DNA of 64,000 nucleotides, taken from NCBI RefSeq assembly GCF_036248255.1, contig NZ_CP109178.1, forward strand, positions 9,119,001 through 9,183,000. The letters are read 5' to 3'. The stretch is from Streptomyces sp. NBC_01717. Lineage in GTDB: Bacteria > Actinomycetota > Actinomycetes > Streptomycetales > Streptomycetaceae. Shown here piece by piece: positions 1 through 8,801 of this stretch (within the stretch, counting starts at the first letter, position 1; each line of letters starts with the position of its first letter). The position numbers and the translations under genes are program-made. The notes beneath the pieces are model-generated. The model searched no databases and was not told the origin of the DNA. It saw nothing but the letters and a program-made list of their open reading frames with translations.

Positions 1-983
1 TTCCAATGCTGCGGCATCTGCTGCGTCCACATCCGGACGACAACGTCGGCGTGCTGATTCAGATGCGTCACGTCGAATGGCCGGCGGTGCGGGTAGCACT
101 GCAGGTACGCATCGGAGGTGAGGTGCCGCTTCTGGCAGTTGACGGCGGTGGTGACCAGGCGGTCACGAAAGTCCGCGCTCGCGCCGGCCTGCTCGGCGGC
201 GGTGCGCACCTGGGCCGGGGTGAGCACGTGGACGAGATCGTCCACCGGGATCACCGCGTACACGCTGGTGGCCAACGGGGCAGTGGCCGCGGACACACCG
301 GCGCTGCCGGCGATCACGACCGCGACGAAGACACCGGTGGCGGCCAGCCAGCGGCGTCGGCCCGGGGTGGGCCACGCGGCGAGGACCAGCAGGGCGAAGA
401 CCGGGATCACAGCGGGGATACCGTTCTTCCGTACGAGGGCGGCGTACGCGAGGAACAGCACACCCAGCACCAGCAGGGCCCAGCGGGTCTTGGCCCGGCC
501 CTGTGGCAGCTCACGCACGGTGAGCGCGATCGCGAAGACTGCGAGGAGCGCGTACGCCATGTGCACGTCCTTCCACACCACTCCCGTGAAGTTCATGATG
601 TGCGGCGCGAAGCCGACGGCCAGCACCGCAAGGGAGAGCCCACGGCTGCCGGTCTTCTTCCACACCAGGTGGGCGAGGACCCACAGCGTCCCCCAAAGCA
701 AGGCGGCCTGCAGGGCGGCCATGGTCGAGAAGTCCCCCGTGATCTGGATGACGATCCGCCACGCGAGCGCCAACACCGGCGGATGCCAGTCGTTCACCGG
801 CTCATCCCCCAGCGCCTGCCACAGCTGGGTGTTGCTGTCCGCGCTGAGGTATCCGGGGTGAAAGACGGTGGCCACGGCGTATCCGCAGGCCGCCGCGATG
901 GCCGCCAGGCACCACGGCCACAGCGTGCCGGCCCTCCATGCACTGCGCAGCGTGGTGGTCCACCGGTCGACGTTTCCGGACAT
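1..983 (-). CDS. Polytopic membrane protein, PMT/GT39-like (DUF6020-like), 3' end off the window
   Basis: The frame opens with ATG at 983, behind a GGGAGGA ribosome site, and is still open at base 1, giving 327 codons without a stop. The visible part has at least seven hydrophobic helices, the first at about residues 19-38, and a conserved DWHPP motif at about residues 61-65 after a long first loop. Multi-helix membrane proteins with an Asp/His-rich first loop resemble lipid-linked-sugar glycosyltransferases of the PMT/GT39 fold, and actinobacterial DUF6020 proteins share this layout. Substrate and activity cannot be read. The C-terminus lies outside the window. Confidence 0.7.
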   Translation of the reverse strand, partial: MSGNVDRWTTTLRSAWRAGTLWPWCLAAIAAACGYAVATVFHPGYLSADSNTQLWQALGDEPVNDWHPPVLALAWRIVIQITGDFSTMAALQAALLWGTLWVLAHLVWKKTGSRGLSLAVLAVGFAPHIMNFTGVVWKDVHMAYALLAVFAIALTVRELPQGRAKTRWALLVLGVLFLAYAALVRKNGIPAVIPVFALLVLAAWPTPGRRRWLAATGVFVAVVIAGSAGVSAATAPLATSVYAVIPVDDLVHVLTPAQVRTAAEQAGASADFRDRLVTTAVNCQKRHLTSDAYLQCYPHRRPFDVTHLNQHADVVVRMWTQQMPQHW

Positions 984-1330
984 GTGGGCGGGGTCCTCCC
1001 AGCCGATGATGACGGGTCGCGTTGTCGCTCAACTGCCAGCTGAGAGCAAACAGTTCGCGGGCAGCATGGCGGGAATCTATGCGTACCGGGCGCTAAAGGA
1101 CAAACCGGAATGATTATTCACCTGCGCGGCGACCTCGCCGTGCGGCATCGCGAGATCGTCGGCGGAGGCGGAAATCGTGATCACTCACACTTGGCTAGGG
1201 CAACCCCCACCTGCTCGTCCCCCGGCTCACCCGGGCCCGCGGCGCTGCCGACTGATCGGTGCGATTCGTGCAGCCGACGACGCCGACATCACCGCGCGGC
1301 TACGCCGACTCGACCTACGAGCGGGACTGC
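984..1330. other. Intergenic, no gene seen
   Basis: This stretch holds the promoter side of the membrane-protein gene to its left and the 3' side of the hydrolase gene to its right. Short open frames occur on the + strand, but none has a convincing start, codon bias or recognisable motif. Confidence 0.5.
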
Positions 1331-2212
1331 TCAGCGCGTATGGGCGTCCAAGGCGTCGATGATCTCGCGCCAGAGTTCGCGGGGACGGTCGTGCCCCATG
1401 TCGGGGAGCAGCAGGAGCTTCGCTCCGGGCACCAGGTCGGCGGTGCGCTTCCCACCGCTGGGGTCGATCAGCGTGTCATCCAGACCATGAATCACCAAGG
1501 TCGGCACTCGAAGCTTGCGGAGTGCATCAGCGCGTGAGCCACCGAGGATCATTGCTCCGAGTTGCCGCCCGGCTCCGGCTGGGTGGTAGGCGCGGTCGTA
1601 GCTTTCGGCAGCCAGCTCACGAAGGAGTGCGGGGTTGGCGTAACGCTTGGAGGCCCACATCAGTTCTCTTTCCGCCGCTGCGATATACCCCTCGCGATCA
1701 GGCGGCTTCGGGCTGAAGAGCACTGCTTGGGCCTCGGCGCCGGGCTGGCCGTAGTCGGGCTCGCCGGTCGAGGACATCATCGACGTCAGGGTCAGCACGC
1801 GCGCCGGCTGGTTGATGGCCATCGTCTGGGCGATCATGCCGCCCATCGAGGATCCGACCAGGTGAGCTCGTTCGATTCCGAGCGTGGTGAGCAAGCCAAG
1901 GCCGTCGTCCGCCATGTCCTGCAGTGTGTAGGGCGCCATCGCGAGGGCGGACGAGATGTCTCCCGAGCTCACAGCGCTGATGAACCGGCCCATGTCGACG
2001 GGGTAGTCGTCGAACTTGGTGGACAGCCCGCAGTCGCGGTTGTCGTACCGGACCACGTAGCGTCCACGCTCTGCGAGTGCACGACAGAAGTCCTCGTGCC
2101 AGGCGATCATCTGCGCACTGAAACCCATCACGAGCAGGACGGCCGGATCAGAGGAATCACCGAAAGTCTCGTACGCGATGGACACTCCGGGCGAGGCTTC
2201 AACGATCGGCAT
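1331..2212 (-). CDS. Alpha/beta-fold hydrolase
   Basis: A 293-residue protein of the alpha/beta hydrolase fold. The nucleophile elbow GSSMGG lies at about residues 110-115 (Ser nucleophile), the oxyanion-type motif LLVMGFS near residue 30, and the catalytic Asp and His candidates in the late motifs HGLDDTLIDP and PDMGHD. Start ATG 2212 is chosen because family homology begins at MPIVEASPG; upstream in-frame codons look non-coding and overlap the GNAT gene. It lies 80 bp downstream of the GNAT gene on the same strand, so the two are probably co-transcribed and share the TetR operator upstream. Substrate unknown; esters or epoxides are typical. Confidence 0.85.
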   Translation of the reverse strand: MPIVEASPGVSIAYETFGDSSDPAVLLVMGFSAQMIAWHEDFCRALAERGRYVVRYDNRDCGLSTKFDDYPVDMGRFISAVSSGDISSALAMAPYTLQDMADDGLGLLTTLGIERAHLVGSSMGGMIAQTMAINQPARVLTLTSMMSSTGEPDYGQPGAEAQAVLFSPKPPDREGYIAAAERELMWASKRYANPALLRELAAESYDRAYHPAGAGRQLGAMILGGSRADALRKLRVPTLVIHGLDDTLIDPSGGKRTADLVPGAKLLLLPDMGHDRPRELWREIIDALDAHTR

Positions 2213-2292
2213 GGTGGGAGTGTCCCAGCATCGCCCGTCTGCGCGCACCCGGGTATCAGCGCCCAGCCGAGCAGGTGCGGAAGCCCGTCGAC

Positions 2293-2829
2293 TCAGAGCG
2301 GTCGGGGCGGCCACGGTGCCGGCCCCCGGTGGTTCCGCTGGAGACGGCGCTGCCAGGTCTGGCCGACGAGGTCGTGCCCGAAGCTGTGATGCGGCTCTTC
2401 GGTGACGAGCTCGAAGCCCTGCTTCTGGTAGATGCGCCGGGCCGAGCCGAGCACATCGTTGGTCCACAGGGTGATCGACTCGTACCCGGCCTCCCGTGCG
2501 AATCGCAGGCACTCCTCGACCAGGCGGGCACCCAGGCCCAGCCCGCGCGCCGCGGGATCGACGAGCAGCAGGCGCAGCTTCGCGGTCCGGTCGTCGCCTC
2601 GTACGCAGAAGACGCAGCCGGCCCGCGCTCCGTCGACCTCGGCGATCCATGCCGCCTGTGGTCCGGGGTCCTTCTGCTCGGCGTAATCAGCGACGATGCG
2701 GGCGACGAGCGCCTCGAAGCTGGTGTCCCAGCCGAACTCGTGGTCGTAGAGCGCGCCGTGCGCCATCACCACCCAGCCCAGGTCCCCGGGCCGGTCCAGC
2801 GGCCGAATGACCACCTGACGCTTCTCCAT
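2293..2829 (-). CDS. GNAT-family N-acetyltransferase
   Basis: A 178-residue GNAT protein that would transfer acetyl from acetyl-CoA to a small molecule or protein amine. The acetyl-CoA pyrophosphate loop is RGLGLGARLV (R/Q-x-x-G-x-G/A), preceded by the strand KLRLLLVDP, and the C-terminal YQKQGFEL segment is typical of motif B. Members of this branch often sit next to MarR or TetR regulators. Here the gene is divergent from a TetR gene whose probable operator lies 20 bp upstream of the start, so de-repression by a ligand is likely. The C-terminal 15 residues are Pro/Arg-rich and beyond the fold. Confidence 0.88.
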   Translation of the reverse strand: MEKRQVVIRPLDRPGDLGWVVMAHGALYDHEFGWDTSFEALVARIVADYAEQKDPGPQAAWIAEVDGARAGCVFCVRGDDRTAKLRLLLVDPAARGLGLGARLVEECLRFAREAGYESITLWTNDVLGSARRIYQKQGFELVTEEPHHSFGHDLVGQTWQRRLQRNHRGPAPWPPRPL

Positions 2830-2849
2830 GATGTCCTCACTCCCGCATC

Positions 2850-2869
2850 ACTGAAACGACTGTTTCAGT
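2850..2869. promoter_or_regulatory. TetR operator palindrome
   Basis: Perfect 8-bp inverted repeat ACTGAAAC-GACT-GTTTCAGT in the 51-bp gap between the divergent GNAT and TetR genes. It overlaps the start of a TAGGCT -10-like box at 2869-2874, seven bases before the regulator's GTG, which fits a leaderless, autorepressed transcript. Confidence 0.7.
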
Positions 2870-2880
2870 AGGCTAGCCCG

Positions 2881-3459
2881 GTGACCCGATCCGGAACAAA
2901 CCCCTCCCCGCGGCGGCAGGAGCTCCTGGAAGCCGCATACGCCTACGCCCTGCGCAGCGGCCTCACCGAACTGTCGCTGCGCCCGCTCGCCGAGGAGATC
3001 CAGTCCAGCCCGCGCGTGCTGATCTACCTGTTCGGCAGCAAGGACGGCCTGATCCGCGCCCTGCTCGCGCGGGCCAGAGCCGACGAGCTGGCCGTCATCA
3101 GGGAGATCGCCGGCTCGCAGGATGGGCCCGAGGGGCTGCAATCGGTCGCCCGTGAACTGTGGCGGTGGCTCTCCGCCGCCGCCCACCGCGGCCTGCTGAC
3201 ACTGTGGGTCGAAAGCTACGCCCGCTCCCTCATCGACCCGGACGGGCCGTGGGCCGGCTTCGCCCGCGAAACGGTCGGCGACTGGCTGGCGCTGCTCGCC
3301 TCCGGGCAGCCCGCCGAATTCCGCGATACCGAGGCCGGCCTCGCGCAGCGCACCCTCGTCCTCGCAGCCCTACGGGGAGCGCTGCTGGACCTGCTCGCCA
3401 CTGGCGATACCGCGCGTACCACCGCGGCGGTGCACCTTCAGTTGGCTCAGTCGGGGTGA
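2881..3459 (+). CDS. TetR-family transcriptional regulator
   Basis: A 192-residue one-component repressor. The N-terminal helix-turn-helix covers about residues 10-55 (RQELLEAAYAYALRSG, then LSLRPLAEEIQSSPRVLIYLFGSKDGLI); the rest is an all-helical ligand domain. The start is GTG 2881, almost at the predicted transcription start (TAGGCT box 2869-2874), so translation is probably leaderless. It is divergent from the GNAT/hydrolase pair and shares the palindrome at 2850-2869, so it most likely represses both directions. The ligand is unknown. Confidence 0.88.
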   Translation: MTRSGTNPSPRRQELLEAAYAYALRSGLTELSLRPLAEEIQSSPRVLIYLFGSKDGLIRALLARARADELAVIREIAGSQDGPEGLQSVARELWRWLSAAAHRGLLTLWVESYARSLIDPDGPWAGFARETVGDWLALLASGQPAEFRDTEAGLAQRTLVLAALRGALLDLLATGDTARTTAAVHLQLAQSG

Positions 3460-3602
3460 CGCGGGCCGGCATTCAGCAGACCTTCGGCCCCGGGGAGGAT
3501 CGCAGTGGGAGTCCCGCGGCGGGCCTTGCGCTCGCGGGCCGGGCCGGCGCCCGGATGGCACAGGACTTCGGAGTGACCCGACAGTCGCGCAATGCCACAG
3601 GT

Positions 3603-5183
3603 TCAGTGCTTGGGGACGGTGTTGACGTAGTGGGTGCCGCTGTCGTAGAGGTCGTCTACAGCCTTGTGCACTTCCGCCAGGGACTGGGCCTTGTCGGCGT
3701 TGTAGTAGAACCAGTTGACCCGCATGTCCCAGGCGCGCGGACCCGTGAAGGGGAGGTCCACGAACCAGGTGTTGAAGTTGATGGACATGTTCTGGCGTGG
3801 GAAGTATTTGCCGCCGCTGCTGAACAGCTTGTGGCCGTCCACCGAGTAGGTGGCCACACCGTGCACGGCCGTGATCACCATCGTGTGCCAGCCCTGAAGG
3901 CTGGAGACCAGTTTGTGTGTGACCCGGTCCCCGGTGTCGGCGCTGTACCAGCTCGTGGTGTCGAGTTTGGGACCTGGCGCACCCCAGCCCCCGTTCGGCA
4001 TGTACTCGTTGTCGAGTTCGCTGTAGCGAGAGTTGTTGGGCGAGATCGTGTAGAAGGACTCGTTGACGTGGTCGCCGTTGCGACCACTCGTGGGCTTGTC
4101 GTTGAAGTAGATCCGGGCGGCATAGGTCCCCGTCAGGAAGTTCGTGCCGCTGCTCTGCACCTCGGCCTGCTTGGTGCTCGCCCTCGTCCCGTCGGTGCTG
4201 GCCCGCAGTTGCAGGACCTGGCCGCCCGCAGCGGTTTTCTCGGCCGGGAAACTGACGCCGGCGGCCGACCATGTGTCGTGGATCCCCGGACCGCCCGGGC
4301 TGGTGCGGACCAGCCAGCCGTGCGCGTGGAGCGCGGGATCGTCGGGGCCGCTGTAGTGGAAGTCGTCGAACACGATCCCGCGCGGGTGGGCAGGCTTCGA
4401 GCGGGGGACCGACGAGCCCCGCGCGGACGCAGCAGCGTGGCCCGCGGAGCCGGTAGGGCCGGTGGATCCGGCAGGGCCGGTGGGCTCGTCCCCCCAGATA
4501 TGCGCACCGCGCAGGTATGCGGTCACCTTCCTCGACTCCTGAAAGGTGGTGTCAGCGGCATTGAACGAACGGTCGTCCAGCTGATCCAGCTTCCTGCCGT
4601 CGGGGCGGTACAGCTGCAGTCCGATGGCTCCGCTCTTGGCGCCGGGTGCCAGGCTACCGGCGCCCGTCGTGAAGCTGATCTGGAGGTAGCGGTCGGCGGT
4701 GGTGGTGGGATCGGCCAGCGCGACGGTCTCCCCGGCGATGTTCGAGCAGCCGACAGTGGCCTTGACGCAGTTGAAGGCGTACGAGGAAGTCCCGTCTCCG
4801 GTGAAGTAGTAGCGAATCGCCACGTCTGACAGGCGCACCCTCTTCTTGGAGGTGTTGACAACTTCCAGCCATGGTTGGGCCACCGCGGCTGTGGCAGGGC
4901 TCCCGGCCTTGTACCGGACGGTGAGCTGCGGGGGCGCTTGATGCGCGGCACGCCACTCGGGATAGAGCGCGAGGCCACCGGCGGTCACGGCGATCACCAG
5001 GAGCAACGTCTTGAACACGGTCCACGCACGGCGTCGAGGCCCGCGGTCATCAGGACGGACAGGGCGGACGGTAGGGCGGGCAGTGCCCACAGAAGCTCCC
5101 AGTGCAGGTGGAGGGGCGGTACCGGGACCGGCGTGGGTAACGGTGGCGGACGCCGACGCCGACGCCGTCCTCCCTGAGCGCAC
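3603..5183 (-). CDS. Membrane-anchored protein with CBM3-like and GH16-like domains
   Basis: A 526-residue type II membrane protein starting at GTG 5183. The order is: an Ala/Pro/Arg-rich cytoplasmic tail; one helix at about residues 54-74; a family 3 carbohydrate-binding-like module at about 84-235 (LTVRYKAG, VRLSDVAIRYYFT, IGLQLYRPDG); a Gly/Ser/Pro linker; and a GH16-like jelly roll at about 270-500. The GH16 active-site pattern ExDxE is visible as ELDNE. It lies 124 bp downstream of the GT2 synthase on the same strand, so it probably binds and trims, or helps export, the polymer that enzyme makes. The polymer (beta-glucan or other) is unknown. Confidence 0.78.
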   Translation of the reverse strand: MRSGRTASASASATVTHAGPGTAPPPALGASVGTARPTVRPVRPDDRGPRRRAWTVFKTLLLVIAVTAGGLALYPEWRAAHQAPPQLTVRYKAGSPATAAVAQPWLEVVNTSKKRVRLSDVAIRYYFTGDGTSSYAFNCVKATVGCSNIAGETVALADPTTTADRYLQISFTTGAGSLAPGAKSGAIGLQLYRPDGRKLDQLDDRSFNAADTTFQESRKVTAYLRGAHIWGDEPTGPAGSTGPTGSAGHAAASARGSSVPRSKPAHPRGIVFDDFHYSGPDDPALHAHGWLVRTSPGGPGIHDTWSAAGVSFPAEKTAAGGQVLQLRASTDGTRASTKQAEVQSSGTNFLTGTYAARIYFNDKPTSGRNGDHVNESFYTISPNNSRYSELDNEYMPNGGWGAPGPKLDTTSWYSADTGDRVTHKLVSSLQGWHTMVITAVHGVATYSVDGHKLFSSGGKYFPRQNMSINFNTWFVDLPFTGPRAWDMRVNWFYYNADKAQSLAEVHKAVDDLYDSGTHYVNTVPKH

Positions 5184-5307
5184 CCCACAGAACGCTCAGG
5201 AAGGGTGGCGGCGGCAGTCTCCGTCGCACCGCCGTAGCGGATCGCCGACTATGCGTGTTCCCGCATGTACCGACCTTCGGACGGCCCCGACGCCAACCGA
5301 GCGGCGC

Positions 5308-6738
5308 CTACTGGACGGCCTGCGTCTGGGGGCTGGGAAGATCGAAGGCCGGCAGTGCGACCCCGCCGTCCGAGCTGTACGCGGGTCCGCTCCGTGGGTT
5401 CGCGGTGCCGTCCCAAGCCTGGTGGGGGATCGCGAGGGCCGGGGCCGGAGCACCGCCGCGGCTCTCGGGAGCTTCGGCGTCCATGCCGACCTCGATCTTG
5501 GCGCGGGTGCCCCATTTGGTGTGGCGCAGGGTCGCCAGGGACCACAGGCGCAGCGGCAGCAGCAGCGCGATGTTGAGCAGCGCGTACAGCGGAGCGGCGA
5601 GGAACGTCAGCACCCGGTCGACGATCCCGACCATGGCGGCGCCGCGCAGGTAGTGGATGGAGCGCACCCACGACATGACACACATGTAGCCGATGTAGCT
5701 GGCGAGCAGGGCCCAACCGGTCGGGTGCAGCGCGATGGCCACGAGGGCGGTGAGCATGGCCGCCGTGAAGGCAACCCAGGTGACGAGCTCGATCAGATTG
5801 AGCCACCAGTACATACGGCTCAGCCGGAACTTGGCGAAGAGCAGGAACCCTTCGCGGATGAAGGACTTGCCCCAGCGGATCTGCTGTCGGATGTAGTGCC
5901 CGAGACGCTCGGGGACGTCGGTGTAGCCGACAGCGCACGGCTGGATGAGGGACTTGCCCTCGGTGAGGCAGTAGTACGTGAGGCGCCGGTCGTCACCGAA
6001 GGTCGCCGGGCGCCCCAGGAACCGCTGGTCGAGGAAGTCGTCGAGATTCTTGCGGATGACCCATCCCCGGTACATCGCGAGGGAGCCACAGGCGCACAGG
6101 ACGGAACCGAGACGGGAGTAGGCGACCCGTTCGCCGAGGAAGGCGTTGACGTACCGCATGTCGATCAGGCGCGTGAGGAGGTTCGTGCCGCGGTTGTGGG
6201 CGAGGACCAACCCGGTGACGCAGTGGACACGGCGCTCCCCGAAGGGTTCGGCGAGTTCGGCGACGGCGTTCTCGTCGAGCACCGTGTCGGAGTCGATGCA
6301 CAGATACGCGTCCGCGAGCGGATCCTCCCGGAAGCCCGCGGCGAGTCCGTGGCGCTTGCCGCGGTTGTCGGGGAACCGGATGAAGCCGAGACGGATTCCG
6401 GCCCGCTCGAACTGCGGGCGCATCTCCCCGATGAGGGCAGCGGCGGACTGGTCGGCGGAGCAGTCGTCGATGACCGTCAAAGACTGAGGCGGCAGGGTCT
6501 GCGCGAGGATCGATTCCAGGCACCGTCTCAGCATCGCGGGGGATTCGTTGTACACCGTGACGACCCCGTGAATGCTGAGTCGATGGGTCGTTTTCCTGAA
6601 TGTGAGCCCGGGACTGCGGCGCCGGCGGATGGACAGGAGCAACTTGATACCGAGGAGAGAGCCGACGGCCACCCCGTACCAGTGCAATTGGCGCCAGGAC
6701 GAGTAGATCTCGTCCCAAGCGTGTATGAGGGTATGCAT
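5308..6738 (-). CDS. Processive GT2 glycosyltransferase (hyaluronan/chitin/cellulose-synthase-like)
   Basis: A 476-residue inner-membrane polysaccharide synthase. It has an N-terminal helix at about residues 22-36, then the GT-A domain: TVYNES, the nucleotide-binding DD (VIDDCSAD), DSD (CIDSDTVLD), a later GDDRRLT catalytic motif, and the processivity motif QQIRW. At least four helices follow (about 300-410), then a Pro/Ala tail. This set defines hyaluronan-synthase-like GT2 enzymes that polymerise a UDP-sugar and extrude the chain through their own channel. The next gene on the same strand encodes a CBM3-GH16 membrane protein. Sugar specificity cannot be read. Confidence 0.85.
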   Translation of the reverse strand: MHTLIHAWDEIYSSWRQLHWYGVAVGSLLGIKLLLSIRRRRSPGLTFRKTTHRLSIHGVVTVYNESPAMLRRCLESILAQTLPPQSLTVIDDCSADQSAAALIGEMRPQFERAGIRLGFIRFPDNRGKRHGLAAGFREDPLADAYLCIDSDTVLDENAVAELAEPFGERRVHCVTGLVLAHNRGTNLLTRLIDMRYVNAFLGERVAYSRLGSVLCACGSLAMYRGWVIRKNLDDFLDQRFLGRPATFGDDRRLTYYCLTEGKSLIQPCAVGYTDVPERLGHYIRQQIRWGKSFIREGFLLFAKFRLSRMYWWLNLIELVTWVAFTAAMLTALVAIALHPTGWALLASYIGYMCVMSWVRSIHYLRGAAMVGIVDRVLTFLAAPLYALLNIALLLPLRLWSLATLRHTKWGTRAKIEVGMDAEAPESRGGAPAPALAIPHQAWDGTANPRSGPAYSSDGGVALPAFDLPSPQTQAVQ

Positions 6739-6826
6739 GACGAGTGAGGACTCCCTGACATCGTCGATTAGCTCGTACCCGGATAAGTATTGAACTCATG
6801 TGTCCAAAATGGGGATATTTTGTCTG

Positions 6827-6848
6827 AGACATGCGACACACGATGTCT
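6827..6848. promoter_or_regulatory. Inverted repeat upstream of the GT2 synthase
   Basis: Arms AGACAT and ATGTCT are separated by 10 bp, in an unusually AT-rich stretch (about 6780-6960) upstream of the synthase start at 6738. It is a possible regulator site. The arms are short, so chance is not excluded. Confidence 0.35.
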
Positions 6849-6952
6849 CCGCGGCGCCCGCGAGCAGGCTTGAGCATGCCGCAATCCCGGGCGTGGGGCG
6901 GTTATTCGATCCCCCTGGCAGCAGGATTTCGTTGCGAATATATAAGGCCCGT

Positions 6953-7330
6953 TCAAGGCTTGTCGCCTCGAGCTCCGTGAGCTTGCGTCTCCGTATCTGA
7001 GGGCGGAGTTCCAGCGTTCGCCGATGTGTAATCGTCTTCAGCGCTGCTCGCGTCCCGGATGTCGGACAGGGGGAGCTGACCAGGCCGCGGGGACTGGGTG
7101 TCACGGGTGCGCAGCAGGGAGTCGTAGGTAGTGCAGCAGGGCGCGGTGCCCTTGGGCGGGTGGTACCCGTAGGTGTAGTTCGGTGCGGCGCCGTGAATGC
7201 GCCCTCGGTTGGGCAGCCAGACCTGGGTGCCGCGTCCGAGGTTGGCGTAGGTGTTCCCGGTAATCCCCGTGATGGGCCGGTGGCTTTGGTAGCCAACCAG
7301 AGGCCCCGCCAGGACGTAATTGGCGGGGCC
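6953..7330 (-). pseudogene. Headless coding remnant of an unknown protein
   Basis: This frame is open for 126 codons between two stops and has strong G/C third positions, yet contains no ATG, GTG or TTG at its 5' end, where it runs through the hairpin at 7300-7332. Readable segments include NTYANLGRGTQVWLPNRG and YGYHPPKGTAPCC. I do not recognise the family. The coding signal without a start suggests a gene whose 5' half was lost. Alternatively a frameshift joins it to the overlapping frame beginning near 7374. Confidence 0.4.
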
Positions 7331-7332
7331 TC
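7300..7332 (+). terminator. Hairpin, terminator-like
   Basis: Perfect 12-bp stem GAGGCCCCGCCA / TGGCGGGGCCTC with a 9-nt loop, followed on the + strand by ATTTTCTG. No intact + strand gene ends just upstream, so it may be a leftover terminator or insulate the region. Confidence 0.55.
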
Positions 7333-8069
7333 ATTTTCTGACACCGTCGACACTCTGTGTGGCAGATATCCCACGTCGGCACTTCATGTGATCGAACGGC
7401 TACCCGAACCGCATGAAACCCGGGATGAGTGCCCGAGACCTCGCCCGTGGAATGGCGAGTCCCCGAGGAAGAGGCCAACCCAGCAGCAACGCTCTCTGCC
7501 AGCCCGAATCGGGTATGTCCCGGATACCGACTTCACCGGGTACAACTTCTCCTACGACGCTCAGAAGCCGGTCAGGAGCACAACCGACACAAAACTTTTC
7601 CGCCACCAGGAAGCTTGCCCGTCGACACCGCGCTATCTGTTACGGCGGGGAGGAAGAAGAACGCCTACTCACGCGCACAGGCTTGGTTCAGAGAAGTGAT
7701 GAGTCCGAACAAGATCGCCCCGCTCCAGATTGTCGACGGCATGCATACCTGGACCCCCTGGGTCGGCCGGGCGGTGGTCCAGCCGCGGCCGGGAGAGACA
7801 TCCGGGCCACCACCCGTACATCGATCCTTACGCCGGAACGGGACCCTCGCACCTGGGCCAGCCGAGTGGTCCGCCGTCACCCGGGCCACCCCCTGATGCA
7901 TGAGCGCCCCGACAGTCGTCCACAGCCTCTGCCCGTCGGGCGGGCGCAGCGTCGCCATCAGGCGGTTGGACGCGTGGGGCTACGCACGGTGGATGGAGAT
8001 CGCGCCGAAGCTCTCCGGACGCACCGGCGGCAGCGCCGCCATCAACGACACCAAGGGAGATCGCTCACC
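7333..8069. other. Region without a supportable gene
   Basis: Several overlapping short frames occur on both strands, but none combines a start, a ribosome site and consistent codon bias. A short + strand piece near 7510-7620 (reading VPDTDFTGYNFSYDAQKP) looks protein-like and could be a relic. Confidence 0.4.
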
Positions 8070-8315
8070 GTGGCAGAGGTCGGAGTCACCTACGACGAGA
8101 CTGTGGACGCAGCGTACGTGTACCTCACCGAACCACATGCCCGCGTGAGGTCCGCGGGCATGTATTCCTGCGATCCGGTGGACGTTGACGCCATGATCGA
8201 CCTCGACTTCGACGAGCAGGGCCGCCTCATCGGCATCGAGGTGTTGGCGGCCAGTTCAGAGCTGCCCGAGTACCTGCTCCAGTCCGCGAAGCGGCTCGAC
8301 ACCGAAGGTGCATGA
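8070..8315 (+). CDS. DUF2283 family small protein
   Basis: An 81-residue protein from GTG 8070, with GGGAGA nine bases upstream. It has the family's compact pattern: an early VTYDETVDAAYVYL strand-turn-strand and a central MIDLDFDEQGRLIGIEVLAAS segment, where DUF2283 proteins carry D-x-D-x-x-G-x-x-I-G-x-E. These small beta-rich proteins are common beside regulators and toxin-antitoxin loci, but no biochemical role is established. Neighbours give no clear operon partner. Confidence 0.8.
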   Translation: MAEVGVTYDETVDAAYVYLTEPHARVRSAGMYSCDPVDVDAMIDLDFDEQGRLIGIEVLAASSELPEYLLQSAKRLDTEGA

Positions 8316-8319
8316 AACA

Positions 8320-8560
8320 GTCGACCGCACTGGCGGCGACCCCGGTGCGCTTCTTTGTGCCGGCGTAGATCCGGCAGCCGGAACACCACGCGAACGCGAT
8401 GCACCGTTCGAACGCGGAGGACTCAGGCGGATAGAAGCGGTACTGGTAGGAGCGAACAGGCGTCCCGCAAGCGGCACAGATCCGACGGTCGCCGTCGGGG
8501 ACCGTGTCCCAGGTTCCGCCCCTGAGCCAGCGCCGTCGTTGGTCGGGCGCTTGAAGCTGA
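8320..8560 (-). pseudogene. Remnant of a Cys-rich Streptomyces protein
   Basis: In the frame open from 8628 to 8230 a conserved-looking block reads GTWDTVPDGDRRICAACG, then SYQYRFYPPESSAFERC and FAWCSGCRIYAG. The paired CxxC motifs suggest a zinc ribbon. No start codon exists in frame before the block, and the 3' end runs antisense into the DUF2283 gene, so the start appears lost. The similarity to a small streptomycete family is from memory, not a search. Confidence 0.5.
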
Positions 8561-8630
8561 GCTGCAGGGATTCCAACAGGACTTCTGGGGTACGCGGCGT
8601 CTACGGCTCGTTCGGTGAAGTGGAGGCGTC

Positions 8631-8801
8631 ATGGCGGAGAAGGCGGAGGGCCAGCAGTTTTGTAAGGCGTGCGGCACGCCGGCGAGGGAGGGGGAGTTGT
8701 GTGAGCACTGCGGGCAGGTGATGGAGTTGTCGGATCAGCGGGGGCTGGTTGAGGACGAGGGGGCCGCTATGCGGCGTGTCTTTGAAGGCCGGGACGGCTG
8801 A
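8631..8801 (+). CDS. Small zinc-ribbon protein
   Basis: A 56-residue protein with one zinc-ribbon-like knuckle pair, CKACG and CEHCG (residues 11-15 and 24-28), followed by a charged helix. A GGAGG element precedes ATG 8631 at close spacing. Its stop codon overlaps the first base of a solo copy of the inverted-repeat sequence that bounds the MITE-like element at 19402. Function unknown; DNA, RNA or protein binding through the ribbon is possible. Confidence 0.6.
   Translation: MAEKAEGQQFCKACGTPAREGELCEHCGQVMELSDQRGLVEDEGAAMRRVFEGRDG

Noticed and set aside
3159..4829. 556-codon frame on the + strand opposite the CBM3-GH16 gene
   Set aside because: No domain, no start signal; it is antisense to a recognised protein.
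5011..6747. 578-codon open frame on the + strand opposite the GT2 synthase
   Set aside because: It is antisense to a gene with full GT2 motifs and its translation is low-complexity Arg/Gly/Glu. Long antisense frames are expected in high-GC coding DNA.
7300..7332. Hairpin as the 3' end of a tRNA or small RNA gene
   Set aside because: The bases before it do not form tRNA arms; only a terminator-like stem is supported.
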